A stretch of 64,000 nucleotides of DNA from assembly GCF_051859025.1 (NCBI RefSeq), contig NZ_JBHYGL010000034.1:124001-188000 (forward strand). Reading direction: 5' to 3'. The notes under the pieces are model-generated. The model ran no database searches, was not told the DNA's origin, and worked only from the letters and a program-made list of their open reading frames with translations. Numbering within the stretch: the first letter of the stretch is position 1; each line of letters begins with the position of its first letter. This DNA is from Falsiroseomonas sp051859025 (GTDB lineage: Bacteria; Pseudomonadota; Alphaproteobacteria; Acetobacterales; Acetobacteraceae). Below, one piece after another: positions 8,952 to 17,042 of this stretch. The translations under genes were made by a program, and so were the position numbers.

Positions 8952-10810
8952 CGCAACCCCCTGATCCGCGCGATGCCGCGCCTGAGCCAACCCTCCGCCG
9001 CGCGAATCGCGGACAGGCGGCCGGGCGGGAACAACCCCGGCTGCGCCATCCGGTCCAGCAGCACCTCCGGCGGGCAGGGCAGCAGCGTCAGCGGGTCGAT
9101 GCAGCGGGGATAGAGGATCAGCGCCGCCGCGACGAGTTCGTCCAGCGTCGCCCGCCGCGTGCGGGGCGGCGCGCCGGAAGGCAGGGCGCCGCGATCCTGC
9201 GTCAGCCCCCAGCCCGCATAGAAGGGCATCCCCCAGCAGGTCACGGGCAGGCCGCGCAGCAGCGCCTCGAACCCCGTCAGGGAGGTCAGGGTATGCACGG
9301 CGTCCACCCGGTCCAGCAGCGCCGCCATCGGCGCCTGCTCCACCACCTGGTCGGCCAGCCCCGCCAGTTCCGCCTTCGGGATGCGGCCGCGGCGGAACCC
9401 GGCCTCGATGTCCGGATGGGGCTTGTAGACCAGGAAGGCATCGGGCTCCGCCGCCCTGACCGCCCGCAGCAGGTCGATGTTGCGGCGGATGGCGCCGCCG
9501 CCGAGTCGCACGGAGGCATCGTCCTCCACCTGCCCCGGCACCAGCACCACGCGCCGCCCCGGGGCCGCCGCGATCGCCGGAAGCGTGCCGCCGAGGTTGT
9601 ACTTGGTGATGCCGCGCGCCACGACGGCTTGGCGCAGCGCCGCCGCGCGCACCAGCGTCTCCGGCGCGAAATCCCCGGCCTCGAGGAGGCGCGTGAGGTC
9701 GCTCGGCGCCGCCGGGTCGAAATAGGCCCCCCCGGCATCAAGCGCGAAGGACGCCCCGGGCCGGAAGGCTGCGCCGAGCCCGGCGGAGCGGATGAAGCCA
9801 TCCTCCAGCCAGCGGAGTTCCACCCCCGCCGCCCGGCAGCGGTCCCGCAGGCCTGGCGGCGCGGAGGCCGCCCAGGCCAGCAGCGCCCCGCCCCGTGCCC
9901 TGGCGGCCGCCAGCGCCGGGGCCACGCGGCCGTGGAAGCTGGGCGCCGGGGCGCTGGAGGCCAGCAGCGCGCGCACCCGGTCCCGCTTGTAGGGGTGCAC
10001 GCCGAGGCAGGCGGCGACGCCGCGCGCCTCCGCCTCCCGCTCCCGCCACAGCGCCAGGATCGACAGCGCGTGCCCGATCGAGCAGGGCTGCCGCGTGAAG
10101 GGGTCGGCGGCCCGGGTGGCGGCGAGGATGGAGGCCCAGGCCGCGACCGGATCAGCCCCGGCCAGCGGCCCATCCGCCACCCGCACCCCGGCGGCCAGCG
10201 CGAGCAGCGCCAGGGGCCGGGACGCACCATGGACCGAGGCGGCCGCATCCAGCAGCGTCCAGGGGGACAGGCGCCCCGGGATGTCCGAAGGGGTGGCCAC
10301 GTCATCGGCGAAGGGATCCGCCGCCCGGAGCACGGCAGAGCCAGGGGGGGGCCCAGGATGCTCGCCGCCACCGATCACCAGCGCGGCACGCCCGGGCGGC
10401 AGGCCGATCGCCGCCGCGCCGGGGTCGTCCAGCCCCGGCGGCCCGCCAATCCGCCCCGCCGCGACCGCCGCCATCACCTGCCGGGCCAGGGCCAGGAACG
10501 GCACCGGCGCGGGGCGTGCGAGGGCGGCGCCGACGGGGTCCGGCCCCGGCCCCATGACCAGCAGGACCGGCACCTCGCGCCCTCCGAGGCGGGCGGGTTG
10601 GAAGGGGCCGGGGGTCCAGAGGAAGGGCGCGTCCATGCCCTCCGCCGCCACGTCAGGCGGCCCTTCGCCGGCGGGCAGCAGCTGTCGTCCGGGCCAGAAG
10701 GCGGGCAGGTGCGGCAGCGCCGCCAGCGCCGCCGCCGGCACGCGCAGCGGCCCCAAAGGCGGACCGGGGGGCGGACCGTAGGGGGTTGGGGATAGGTCTT
10801 GTTCCGGCAC
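8948..10810 (-). CDS. kpsC: KpsC-like capsule polysaccharide Kdo transferase, N-module degenerate
   Basis: A 620-residue protein. The C-terminal module is intact: WLEDGFIRSAGLG (near 333), VLVPGQVEDDASVRLG (about 425-440), VYKPHPDIEAG, and near 510-530 VHTLTSLTGFEALLRG then GMPFYAGWGLTQD. KpsC normally has two such Kdo-transferase modules joined by a DPxT...WKR-type linker. Here the linker is visible (ADPFTRQPCSIGHALSIL), but the first 225 residues are Pro/Ala/Gly-rich and keep only faint echoes of the motifs (VIGGGEHPG; VHGASRPLALLALAAGV). The protein therefore probably has one working active site. It starts an operon with the dehydrogenase (ATGA overlap) and is divergent from the transporter operon. 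Confidence 0.85.
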   Translation of the reverse strand: MPEQDLSPTPYGPPPGPPLGPLRVPAAALAALPHLPAFWPGRQLLPAGEGPPDVAAEGMDAPFLWTPGPFQPARLGGREVPVLLVMGPGPDPVGAALARPAPVPFLALARQVMAAVAAGRIGGPPGLDDPGAAAIGLPPGRAALVIGGGEHPGPPPGSAVLRAADPFADDVATPSDIPGRLSPWTLLDAAASVHGASRPLALLALAAGVRVADGPLAGADPVAAWASILAATRAADPFTRQPCSIGHALSILALWREREAEARGVAACLGVHPYKRDRVRALLASSAPAPSFHGRVAPALAAARARGGALLAWAASAPPGLRDRCRAAGVELRWLEDGFIRSAGLGAAFRPGASFALDAGGAYFDPAAPSDLTRLLEAGDFAPETLVRAAALRQAVVARGITKYNLGGTLPAIAAAPGRRVVLVPGQVEDDASVRLGGGAIRRNIDLLRAVRAAEPDAFLVYKPHPDIEAGFRRGRIPKAELAGLADQVVEQAPMAALLDRVDAVHTLTSLTGFEALLRGLPVTCWGMPFYAGWGLTQDRGALPSGAPPRTRRATLDELVAAALILYPRCIDPLTLLPCPPEVLLDRMAQPGLFPPGRLSAIRAAEGWLRRGIARIRGLR

Positions 10811-10844
10811 ACCGGCAGCCTAGCATCCGGCGTCCCATCGGGCG

Positions 10845-10891
10845 CCCCCCGGCGTCGCCCCCCCGTAGTCGCCCCCCCGGCCCGCCCCCCC
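10845..10891 (-). promoter_or_regulatory. four G-runs, potential G-quadruplex upstream of kpsC
   Basis: The + strand has C-runs of 6, 7, 7 and 7 bases at 10845-10850, 10858-10864, 10872-10878 and 10885-10891, separated by 6-7 nt. On the kpsC coding strand these are four G-runs with loops short enough for an intramolecular quadruplex, placed 35-81 nt before the kpsC start codon. Homopolymers of this length are also prone to slippage. Structure and function are predictions. Confidence 0.5.
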
Positions 10892-10921
10892 GGGGCGGCC
10901 GTTTCGAGGGTGGTTTGCGTT

Positions 10922-10950
10922 TTGCGTCAGCCGGGTAGTTCCGCTAAACT
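10922..10950 (+). promoter_or_regulatory. candidate sigma-70 promoter of the capsule export operon
   Basis: A TTGCGT hexamer at 10922-10927 and TAAACT at 10945-10950 are separated by 17 bp. The match to consensus is partial (3/6 and 4/6). Transcription would begin near 10957, almost on the ATG at 10959, which favours the later lipobox-proximal ATG at 11049 as the real start of the lipoprotein gene. Confidence 0.35.
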
Positions 10951-10958
10951 CCGCTCCC

Positions 10959-11411
10959 ATGAAGCAAGCCATCGTGATTGGAAGCTCCTTGGCCGAGCCG
11001 TGCCAGGGCGGGCGGGCTGCATCTCGCCAGGGCAGGCTGGGCCTGGCCATGGGCCTGCTGGCTACCATCCTGGTGCTGCCGGGCTGCGCCGGCCTGACGG
11101 CAGCCTGGCCCTTCAGCCGCCAGGCGGCGGCACCCGCCGCCCCCCCGGCCGCGGCCGTGCCGGCCGACCCGGTCCTTGCCTTCGCGGCCCGGGCGCAGCC
11201 GGGATCCCAGGACCGCATCACGCTGGCGGATGGCCAGTCTGCAACCGCGCGCCTGGTGCGCGCCTACAACGCCGCCAGCGGCCGGGAATGCCGCGAAGTG
11301 GCCGTCGTGACCTCCGCGGGCGAAAGGGCGCGCGTCATCTGCGCGACGCCCGAGGGCAGCTGGGCGGAGACGCGGATGCTGCTGCGCGGCGGCGGGATCC
11401 CCCGTCCGTGA
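10959..11411 (+). CDS. small lipoprotein at the head of the kps export operon
   Basis: 150 residues from ATG 10959, or 120 from ATG 11049. The second start gives a compact lipoprotein signal, MGLLATILVLPGC, with the lipobox Cys followed by AGL, and suits the predicted promoter better. The mature part has an Ala/Pro-rich spacer and a short domain with two further cysteines (GRECREV; RVICATP) that could form a disulfide. I do not recognise the family. The stop overlaps the kpsM start (GTGA), so it is translated together with the ABC transporter and may act in the periplasm or outer membrane during export. Standard E. coli kps loci have no such gene. Confidence 0.75.
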   Translation: MKQAIVIGSSLAEPCQGGRAASRQGRLGLAMGLLATILVLPGCAGLTAAWPFSRQAAAPAAPPAAAVPADPVLAFAARAQPGSQDRITLADGQSATARLVRAYNAASGRECREVAVVTSAGERARVICATPEGSWAETRMLLRGGGIPRP

Positions 11412-12235
11412 GCAGCACGGCCGGCGACGGGATCGGCCTGCCGGAACGCCCCCGGGGCATCGCCCTCATCAGGAAGGGCTTCCGGATCCAGGGCCGCGTG
11501 ATCCACGCGCTGGCGATGCGGGAACTGTCCACGCGCTTCGGCCACAGCCAGCTGGGCTTCGTCTGGCTGGTGCTGGAACCGCTGATGCTCGCCTCGGCGA
11601 TCGGGCTGATCCACTACGTCTGGCATCCCGACGGGAAGGGCGACATCCCCGTCTTCCTCTTCTACATCGTCGGCTACGCGCCCTACTTCGCCTTCCGCGC
11701 CATCATCAACCGATCGACCTCCGCCTTCGAGGCGAACATGACGCTGATGTACCATCGCCAGGTCCGCCTGACCGATGTGATCATCGCGCGAAACCTGCTG
11801 GAAGCCGGGGCGGTCCTGGCGGTGCTGGTGCTGGTCGTCGGCGGCGCATCCTGGCTCGTGGACATGGTGCCGGCGGACATCCCGCTGCTGGCCCTGGGCC
11901 TGCTGCTGATCTTCCTGTTCGCCAACGGGCTGTCCATGCTGGCGGCAGCCGCCTCCGCCCGGTGGGAGGTCGTGGACCGCCTCGTCCACCCCCTGACCTA
12001 CCTCTCCCTCCCGATCTCGGGCGCCTTCATCCCGCTGGAAAGGCTGCCGCCGAGCTGGCGGGAGGTGTTCCTGTGGAACCCGCAGGTCAGCATGCATGAG
12101 ATGGTGCGCGAAGGCATGTTCGGAGAGCTGACCGCAACCTATTTCGACACGCAATATGCGATCACCTGTGTGGTGATCCTCAACCTGCTCGGCCTTGCCG
12201 CGCTCCGGGCCGTGCGGCCCAAGCTCGAATTCTGA
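11408..12235 (+). CDS. kpsM: capsule ABC transporter permease KpsM
   Basis: 275 residues from GTG 11408, which overlaps the lipoprotein stop; the frame is open further upstream but only as read-through of GC-rich sequence. It is an ABC-2 type permease of the KpsM/Wzm class, with an N-terminal amphipathic segment (VIHALAMRELSTRFG), then LGFVWLVLEPLML and about six hydrophobic segments. With KpsT it moves the finished, lipid-linked polysaccharide across the inner membrane. The ATPase gene begins 11 bp later. Confidence 0.93.
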   Translation: MSSTAGDGIGLPERPRGIALIRKGFRIQGRVIHALAMRELSTRFGHSQLGFVWLVLEPLMLASAIGLIHYVWHPDGKGDIPVFLFYIVGYAPYFAFRAIINRSTSAFEANMTLMYHRQVRLTDVIIARNLLEAGAVLAVLVLVVGGASWLVDMVPADIPLLALGLLLIFLFANGLSMLAAAASARWEVVDRLVHPLTYLSLPISGAFIPLERLPPSWREVFLWNPQVSMHEMVREGMFGELTATYFDTQYAITCVVILNLLGLAALRAVRPKLEF

Positions 12236-12246
12236 CGGGCCGGCCG

Positions 12247-12897
12247 GTGATCATCCTCGACAACGTCTCCAAGCACTACGAGGTGCGCGGCGGCAGCCGG
12301 AAGACGGTGCTGCGCAACGTCAACGCGGTGATCCGCCCGGGCGATGCCGTCGGCATCCTGGGCCGCAACGGCACCGGCAAATCCACCCTGGTGCGCATGC
12401 TGGCCGGGGTGGAACACCCCTCCGCCGGCCGTATCGAACGGCGGATGTCCGTCTCCTGGCCCCTGGCGCACGGGATCGGCCTGCAGGCGGCGCTGACGGG
12501 CGCCGACAACGCGCGATTCATCGCCCGGATCTACGATCACGACGTGCGGGACGTGCTGGACCAGGTCGAGGATTTCGCCGAGCTCGGCAGCTACATGCAC
12601 ATGCCTGTCCGCACCTATTCGGCCGGCATGATGGGGCGCCTGCTGCTCGGCCTGTCCTTCGCGGTGGATTTCGACTGCTACCTGATCGACGAAATCACCG
12701 CGGCGGGCGATGCACGATTTGTCGCCCGCGCCCAGGAAAAGCTGTCACAGAAGACCCGGGGCCGTACACTGGTCCTGGTCAGCCATGTGCCTGAACATCT
12801 GAAGATCTACTGCCGGACCGCAGCGGTGCTGAACCATGGCAGCCTGACCTTCTTCGAGGACATCGATGAAGCTGTCGCCACCTATAAGGCCCTCTGA
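12247..12897 (+). CDS. kpsT: capsule ABC transporter ATPase KpsT
   Basis: 216 residues, GTG start. Walker A is GRNGTGKST at 39-47; the signature region is YSAGMMGRLLLG, the relaxed form usual for KpsT; Walker B is DCYLIDEI, and the switch histidine lies in LVSHVPEHL. The length matches short KpsT ATPases, which lack the C-terminal sugar-binding domain found in many O-antigen Wzt proteins. Its last 32 bases overlap kpsE. Confidence 0.94.
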   Translation: MIILDNVSKHYEVRGGSRKTVLRNVNAVIRPGDAVGILGRNGTGKSTLVRMLAGVEHPSAGRIERRMSVSWPLAHGIGLQAALTGADNARFIARIYDHDVRDVLDQVEDFAELGSYMHMPVRTYSAGMMGRLLLGLSFAVDFDCYLIDEITAAGDARFVARAQEKLSQKTRGRTLVLVSHVPEHLKIYCRTAAVLNHGSLTFFEDIDEAVATYKAL

Positions 12898-14071
12898 AAC
12901 CCTTCCCGCCACGGGGGTCGAGGAACAGCGCCTGCCGCCCCGCGTGGCGCAGAAGGGACGCAGGCAGCGAAGCCTGCTGCCCAAGACCGCCATGGGCTGG
13001 TACCTGCTGCTGGTCCTGCTGCCGACGCTGCTGGTCGGCACCTACTACGTCACCTACGCCGCGGACCTCTACGAATCGGAATCGCGGCTTCTCGTCCGCG
13101 GCCGCGGGGCGAGTGGCGGCAACGCCGCGGGCGGCATCATGGCTGCCGTCACCGGCGGCGGCGGCCGCGGCGGCATGGACGAAGCACGCGCCGTGGCGGC
13201 CTACATCGACAGCCTCGATGCGCTGGCGGGATTGCGCCAGTCGCTCGACCTCGTCGCCATCTGGCGGCGGCCAGAGGCCGACCTGGTCTCCCGCCTCCGC
13301 TCGGAGGATCCGGCGGCCGAGCGCCTCCTCCGCTATTACCGCGGTCGCGTGACGGTCAATTACGATATCGAGACAAACATCACCACGCTGCGCGTCCTCG
13401 CCTACCGCCCCGGCGACGCCAAGGATATCGCGGAGGCGCTCATCGCCCTGTCGGAGAACCTGGTCAACCGCTTCTCCGCCCGCACTGCGGCGGACACCAT
13501 CCGCGTGGCGCGGGAGGAGGTGGACATCGCCGAACGCCGCGTCCTCGCCGCCCGCGAAGCCCTCAATACCTTTCGCGAACGCGAACAGGCGCTCGACCCC
13601 ACCCGCACCGCCGGCGCGGCAGTGGAGAATGTCTCCCGGCTCGAAGGCCTGCTGACGCAGGCGCGCGCGGAGTTGCAGGAAAAGCGCGCTTTCATGCGGC
13701 CGGACAACCCGCAGATCCAGGTGCTGAACAACCGCATCGCCGCCCTCATCGCGCAGATCGGCGCCGAACGCGCACGCTCCACGCGCGGTGAGGAAGGGCT
13801 CACCCAGCAGCTTTCCGGCTATGAACGCCTGCAGCTGGAACGCGAATTCGCGGAAAAGCAGCTCACCTCCGCCATCAGTTCGCTCGAGAATGCGCGCGCC
13901 GACGCCCAACGCCAGGCCGTGTTCCTGATGCGGGTGGTGGAGCCCAACCTGCCCGAGCGCGCCCTCTACCCCAAGGCACGATTCAACACCCTCACCGTCT
14001 TCGCCGGGCTGACGATCCTGTTCGGGATCGGCTGGCTGATGGTGGCGGGCGCCCGGGAACATGCGAGCTGA
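12866..14071 (+). CDS. kpsE: KpsE-like capsule export inner-membrane protein
   Basis: 401 residues of the PCP-3/KpsE type. A basic cytoplasmic tail (up to about 38) precedes a first membrane segment (WYLLLVLLPTLLVGTYYV), then a long periplasmic part with coiled-coil heptads (about 210-365) and a C-terminal segment (TLTVFAGLTILFGIGWLMV). The loop GASGGNAAGGIMAAVTGGGG is unusually glycine-rich. KpsE links the KpsMT transporter to the outer-membrane protein KpsD, whose gene overlaps this one by 11 bp. Confidence 0.9.
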   Translation: MKLSPPIRPSETLPATGVEEQRLPPRVAQKGRRQRSLLPKTAMGWYLLLVLLPTLLVGTYYVTYAADLYESESRLLVRGRGASGGNAAGGIMAAVTGGGGRGGMDEARAVAAYIDSLDALAGLRQSLDLVAIWRRPEADLVSRLRSEDPAAERLLRYYRGRVTVNYDIETNITTLRVLAYRPGDAKDIAEALIALSENLVNRFSARTAADTIRVAREEVDIAERRVLAAREALNTFREREQALDPTRTAGAAVENVSRLEGLLTQARAELQEKRAFMRPDNPQIQVLNNRIAALIAQIGAERARSTRGEEGLTQQLSGYERLQLEREFAEKQLTSAISSLENARADAQRQAVFLMRVVEPNLPERALYPKARFNTLTVFAGLTILFGIGWLMVAGAREHAS

Positions 14072-15899
14072 CATGACGGATACTGCCTCCCCCATGACCA
14101 CGGCACGCCCCGCGGCGGCGAAGGCGCTGTTGCGCTGGCTACTGGCGGCGTCGCTGCTGCTGCCTGCCTTCATCCCCACCCCGGTGCATGCGCAGGTTTC
14201 GGCGCCTTCGCTGCCATCGACGCGGGGCGCCACCACCGCCACGCCGCAGGCGGCCCAGCCCGCCCAGGCCGCCGGCAGCACCGCCCAGGGCAGCGCGCTC
14301 CCGGCGCTCACCGCCGGGGACTTCATCTCCACCACCCGCGCCGGTTCCGCCACCGCGGCGGAAGGCGGGCCGATCGCGGTCGGGCCGATCGGCGAACCCG
14401 GGCGCTTCCCGGGCCCGGCCACCGTCGTGTTCGGCTCCGCCCTCTTCACCCGCGGCGGGGCCGCTGCCTCCGACACGCCGAACCCGAACTACACCATCCT
14501 GCCCGGCGACCGCGTCTCCATCACCGTCTGGGGCTTCGTCGAAGCCTCCATCGTCACGACGGTGGACACGGACGGCAACGTCTTCATCCCCCAGGTCGGC
14601 CCCATCCGCCTTGCCGGTGCGCGCGCCGGCGACGTTCAGCGGGTTGTGGAAACCGAGGTCCGCCGCGTCTATTCGCAGCAGGTCCAGGTCTATGCGGTGC
14701 TGCTTTCCGCCGGCCAGGTCGGCGTCTTCGTCACGGGCCAGGTCCGCATGCCGGGCCGCCATCTCGGCTCCGCCTCGGAAAGCGTGCTCGACTACCTTTC
14801 CCGCGCGGGCGGCGTGGATCCCGGCCGCGGCTCCTACCGCGACATCACCGTGACGCGCGGCGGCCGCACCGTCGCGCGCATCGACCTCTACCGCTTCCTG
14901 CTCTCCGGCGAACTGCCCACCCTGTCGCTCCAGCAGGGCGACACCATCCTGGTGCCCGCGCAGGGCGCGATGGTCGGGGCCGATGGCGCCGTGCGCAACA
15001 ACTTCCTGTTCGAGGTGACGGGCCGCACCATGCCGGGGTCGGAACTCATCCGCCTCGCCGCCCCCCTGCCCTCCGCGACCAATGCCGTCATCCGCGGCAC
15101 GCGCAACAGCCAGCCGTTCTCCCGCTACACGACGGTGCGCGAACTGGCGGGCGTCCAGCTGATGGACCAGGACGTCGTGACCTTCATCACGGATGCACCG
15201 CCGCCCACCGTCCGCGTCTCGGTGGAGGGCAGCCGCATCGGCCCCTCCGTCCTGATCACCGACCGGGACGTCACGCTCTGCACCGTGCTCGACTACATCT
15301 CGGTCGATCCCAACCTCGCCAACACGCGCGGCATCTTCCTGCTGCGTCCCTCGATCGCCGCGCAGCAGGCACGCGTGATCACGGAGGCGATGGACCGGCT
15401 GGAGCGCCAGCTTTTCCTCACCGTCTCCCCCACCACTGGCGTCGCGGAGGTCCGGGCCTCCGAGGCGCAGCTGGTGTCGAGCTACATCAGCCGGGCGCGG
15501 CGGACGCGGCCAGAAGGGCGGCTCGTCGTGATGGATCGCGGCGGGCGCTGCGCCGATGTGCGGCTGGAGGATGGCGACGTCATCGTCATCCCGGAACGCG
15601 TCCAGACCGTGCTCGTCTCCGGCGAGGTGACGGCGCCGCAGGCCGTGCTCTGGCGCCCGAACATGAGCGCTCAGGACTTCATCCGCGCGGCCGGTGGCCT
15701 GGCGGAGCGCGGCGGCGACAACCAGCTGATGATCCGGCGCGCGAGCGGGGAGCTGATCCTCGAGCCGACGGAACCGCCCCAGCCCGGCGACGAGCTGATC
15801 GCCCTGCCCCGGCTTGACCCGAAGAACTTCCAGCTGACGCGCGACCTGCTGAACATGATCTTCCAGACCGCGCTGTCCGCCCGCGTCTTCGCGAACTGA
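14061..15899 (+). CDS. kpsD: KpsD-like polysaccharide export outer-membrane protein
   Basis: 612 residues with a signal peptide ending at PVHAQVS; the export domain begins near 150 with ILPGDRVSITVWGFVEASI. The Poly_export domain is followed by several SLBB-like modules (GQVRMPGRHLGSASES; VSGEVTAPQAVLWRPN). It forms the outer-membrane exit for the capsule. ATG 14061 overlaps the end of kpsE; ATG 14073 is an alternative. It is the last gene of the operon and is followed by an intrinsic terminator. Confidence 0.92.
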   Translation: MRADMTDTASPMTTARPAAAKALLRWLLAASLLLPAFIPTPVHAQVSAPSLPSTRGATTATPQAAQPAQAAGSTAQGSALPALTAGDFISTTRAGSATAAEGGPIAVGPIGEPGRFPGPATVVFGSALFTRGGAAASDTPNPNYTILPGDRVSITVWGFVEASIVTTVDTDGNVFIPQVGPIRLAGARAGDVQRVVETEVRRVYSQQVQVYAVLLSAGQVGVFVTGQVRMPGRHLGSASESVLDYLSRAGGVDPGRGSYRDITVTRGGRTVARIDLYRFLLSGELPTLSLQQGDTILVPAQGAMVGADGAVRNNFLFEVTGRTMPGSELIRLAAPLPSATNAVIRGTRNSQPFSRYTTVRELAGVQLMDQDVVTFITDAPPPTVRVSVEGSRIGPSVLITDRDVTLCTVLDYISVDPNLANTRGIFLLRPSIAAQQARVITEAMDRLERQLFLTVSPTTGVAEVRASEAQLVSSYISRARRTRPEGRLVVMDRGGRCADVRLEDGDVIVIPERVQTVLVSGEVTAPQAVLWRPNMSAQDFIRAAGGLAERGGDNQLMIRRASGELILEPTEPPQPGDELIALPRLDPKNFQLTRDLLNMIFQTALSARVFAN

Positions 15900-15925
15900 T
15901 CCACCACGCACCGCCGGGCGGAACG

Positions 15926-15960
15926 GGGCGCTGGCCGAAAGGTCAGCGCCCTTTCTGTTG
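15926..15960 (+). terminator. intrinsic terminator of the capsule export operon
   Basis: The arms GGCGCTGGCC and GGTCAGCGCC form a 10-bp stem with one G-U pair around a GAAA tetraloop, extended by a further G-C pair and followed by CTTTCT. It begins 27 bp after the kpsD stop and marks the end of the capsule region. Confidence 0.88.
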
Positions 15961-16041
15961 CCGCAGGGCGGCGGTCGCGATAGGCAGGATGCCGATAATC
16001 GGCCCCGAGAGGCCGGCACCATCCAGGGAGGCTTCGTGACC

Positions 16042-17010
16042 ATGACCCACCAATTCGGCCGCCGCACCGCAATCGGCCTCGGTGCCACGCTGCTCGCCGC
16101 GCCGGCGGTCCGCGCCCAGGGCCGCTTCCCCGACCGGCCCATCCGCCTGATCGTCCCCTGGGGCGCCGGCGGCACCACGGATATCCAGATGCGCGTCCTG
16201 GCCGAACAGGCCGCGCGCCGCCTCGGCCAGCCCGTCATCATCGAGAACAAGGCCGGCGCCGGCGGCGTGCTGGGCGCGCAGCAGGTGCTGAACGAACGCA
16301 ATGACGGCTATGTGATCACTCAGATGCCGATCAGCGTCTTCCGCCATCCGCAGATGGCAAGCCGCGCGCTGTTCAACCCGCTGGAGGATTTCACCTACAT
16401 CATCCACCTCACGGGTTATCTGTTCGGCGTGGTGGTGAAGGCGGATGCGCCCTGGAACACCTTCCAGGAATTCCTGGACCACGCGAAGGCGAATCCCGGC
16501 CGCGTCACCTACGGCACGCCCGGTGTCGGCACCTCGCTCCACATCACCATGGAACAGATCGCGGGCACCCGCGGCATCGACTGGGTGCATGTGCCGTTCC
16601 GCGGCTTCGCGGAGAATGTCACCTCCCTCCTCGCCGGGCAGACCACTGCGCTGGCCGACAGTTCCGGCTGGTCGGAGATGGTGCAGGCCGGCCGCCTCAA
16701 GCTGCTGGTCACCTGGTCCGCGGATCGCGCCAAGCGCTTCCCGAACGTGCCGACGCTGCGGGAGACGGGCATCGATATCGTCAGCGCCAGCCCCTACGGC
16801 CTGGCGGGGCCGAAGGGCATGAACCCCGATGTCGTTCGCGTGCTGCACGACGCCTTCAAGGAAGCGCTCTACGATCCCGCGCATATGGCTGTGCTCGACC
16901 GCTTCGACATGGCGCCGATGTATCTCGGCCCCGATGAATACGCGACCGATGCGCGCCGCACCTTCGCGACGGAAGGGGAGATGATCCGCCGGCTCGGCCT
17001 CCGTCTCTGA
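16042..17010 (+). CDS. Bug/TctC-family periplasmic substrate-binding protein
   Basis: 322 residues from ATG 16042, with a GGGAGG Shine-Dalgarno just upstream; GTG 16036 is an alternative. The signal peptide has an arginine pair (GRRTAIGLGATLLAAPAVRAQ), possibly Tat-type. The Bug fold shows in DRPIRLIVPWGAGGTTD and the pocket segment RVTYGTPGVGTSLH. These receptors bind carboxylates for TctAB-type transport, but no tctAB genes are adjacent, as is common for the many orphan Bug proteins of Roseomonas-like bacteria. The ligand is unknown. Confidence 0.9.
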   Translation: MTHQFGRRTAIGLGATLLAAPAVRAQGRFPDRPIRLIVPWGAGGTTDIQMRVLAEQAARRLGQPVIIENKAGAGGVLGAQQVLNERNDGYVITQMPISVFRHPQMASRALFNPLEDFTYIIHLTGYLFGVVVKADAPWNTFQEFLDHAKANPGRVTYGTPGVGTSLHITMEQIAGTRGIDWVHVPFRGFAENVTSLLAGQTTALADSSGWSEMVQAGRLKLLVTWSADRAKRFPNVPTLRETGIDIVSASPYGLAGPKGMNPDVVRVLHDAFKEALYDPAHMAVLDRFDMAPMYLGPDEYATDARRTFATEGEMIRRLGLRL

Positions 17011-17032
17011 GCACGGCGTCTCTGAGCACGGC
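17003..17032 (+). repeat. 15-bp tandem duplication across a stop codon
   Basis: The 15-mer GTCTCTGAGCACGGC occurs twice in direct succession (17003-17017 and 17018-17032). The first copy contains the TGA of the Bug receptor gene, and the duplication also repeats a CTG codon in the frame of the next gene. Confidence 0.85.
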
Positions 17033-17042
17033 GGCGCCGACA

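Noticed and set aside
10799..12235. A single 478-codon frame that would fuse an N-terminal extension to KpsM
   Set aside because: The first 200 codons are off-frame read-through of the lipoprotein gene. GTG 11408 gives a normal KpsM and couples to the lipoprotein stop.
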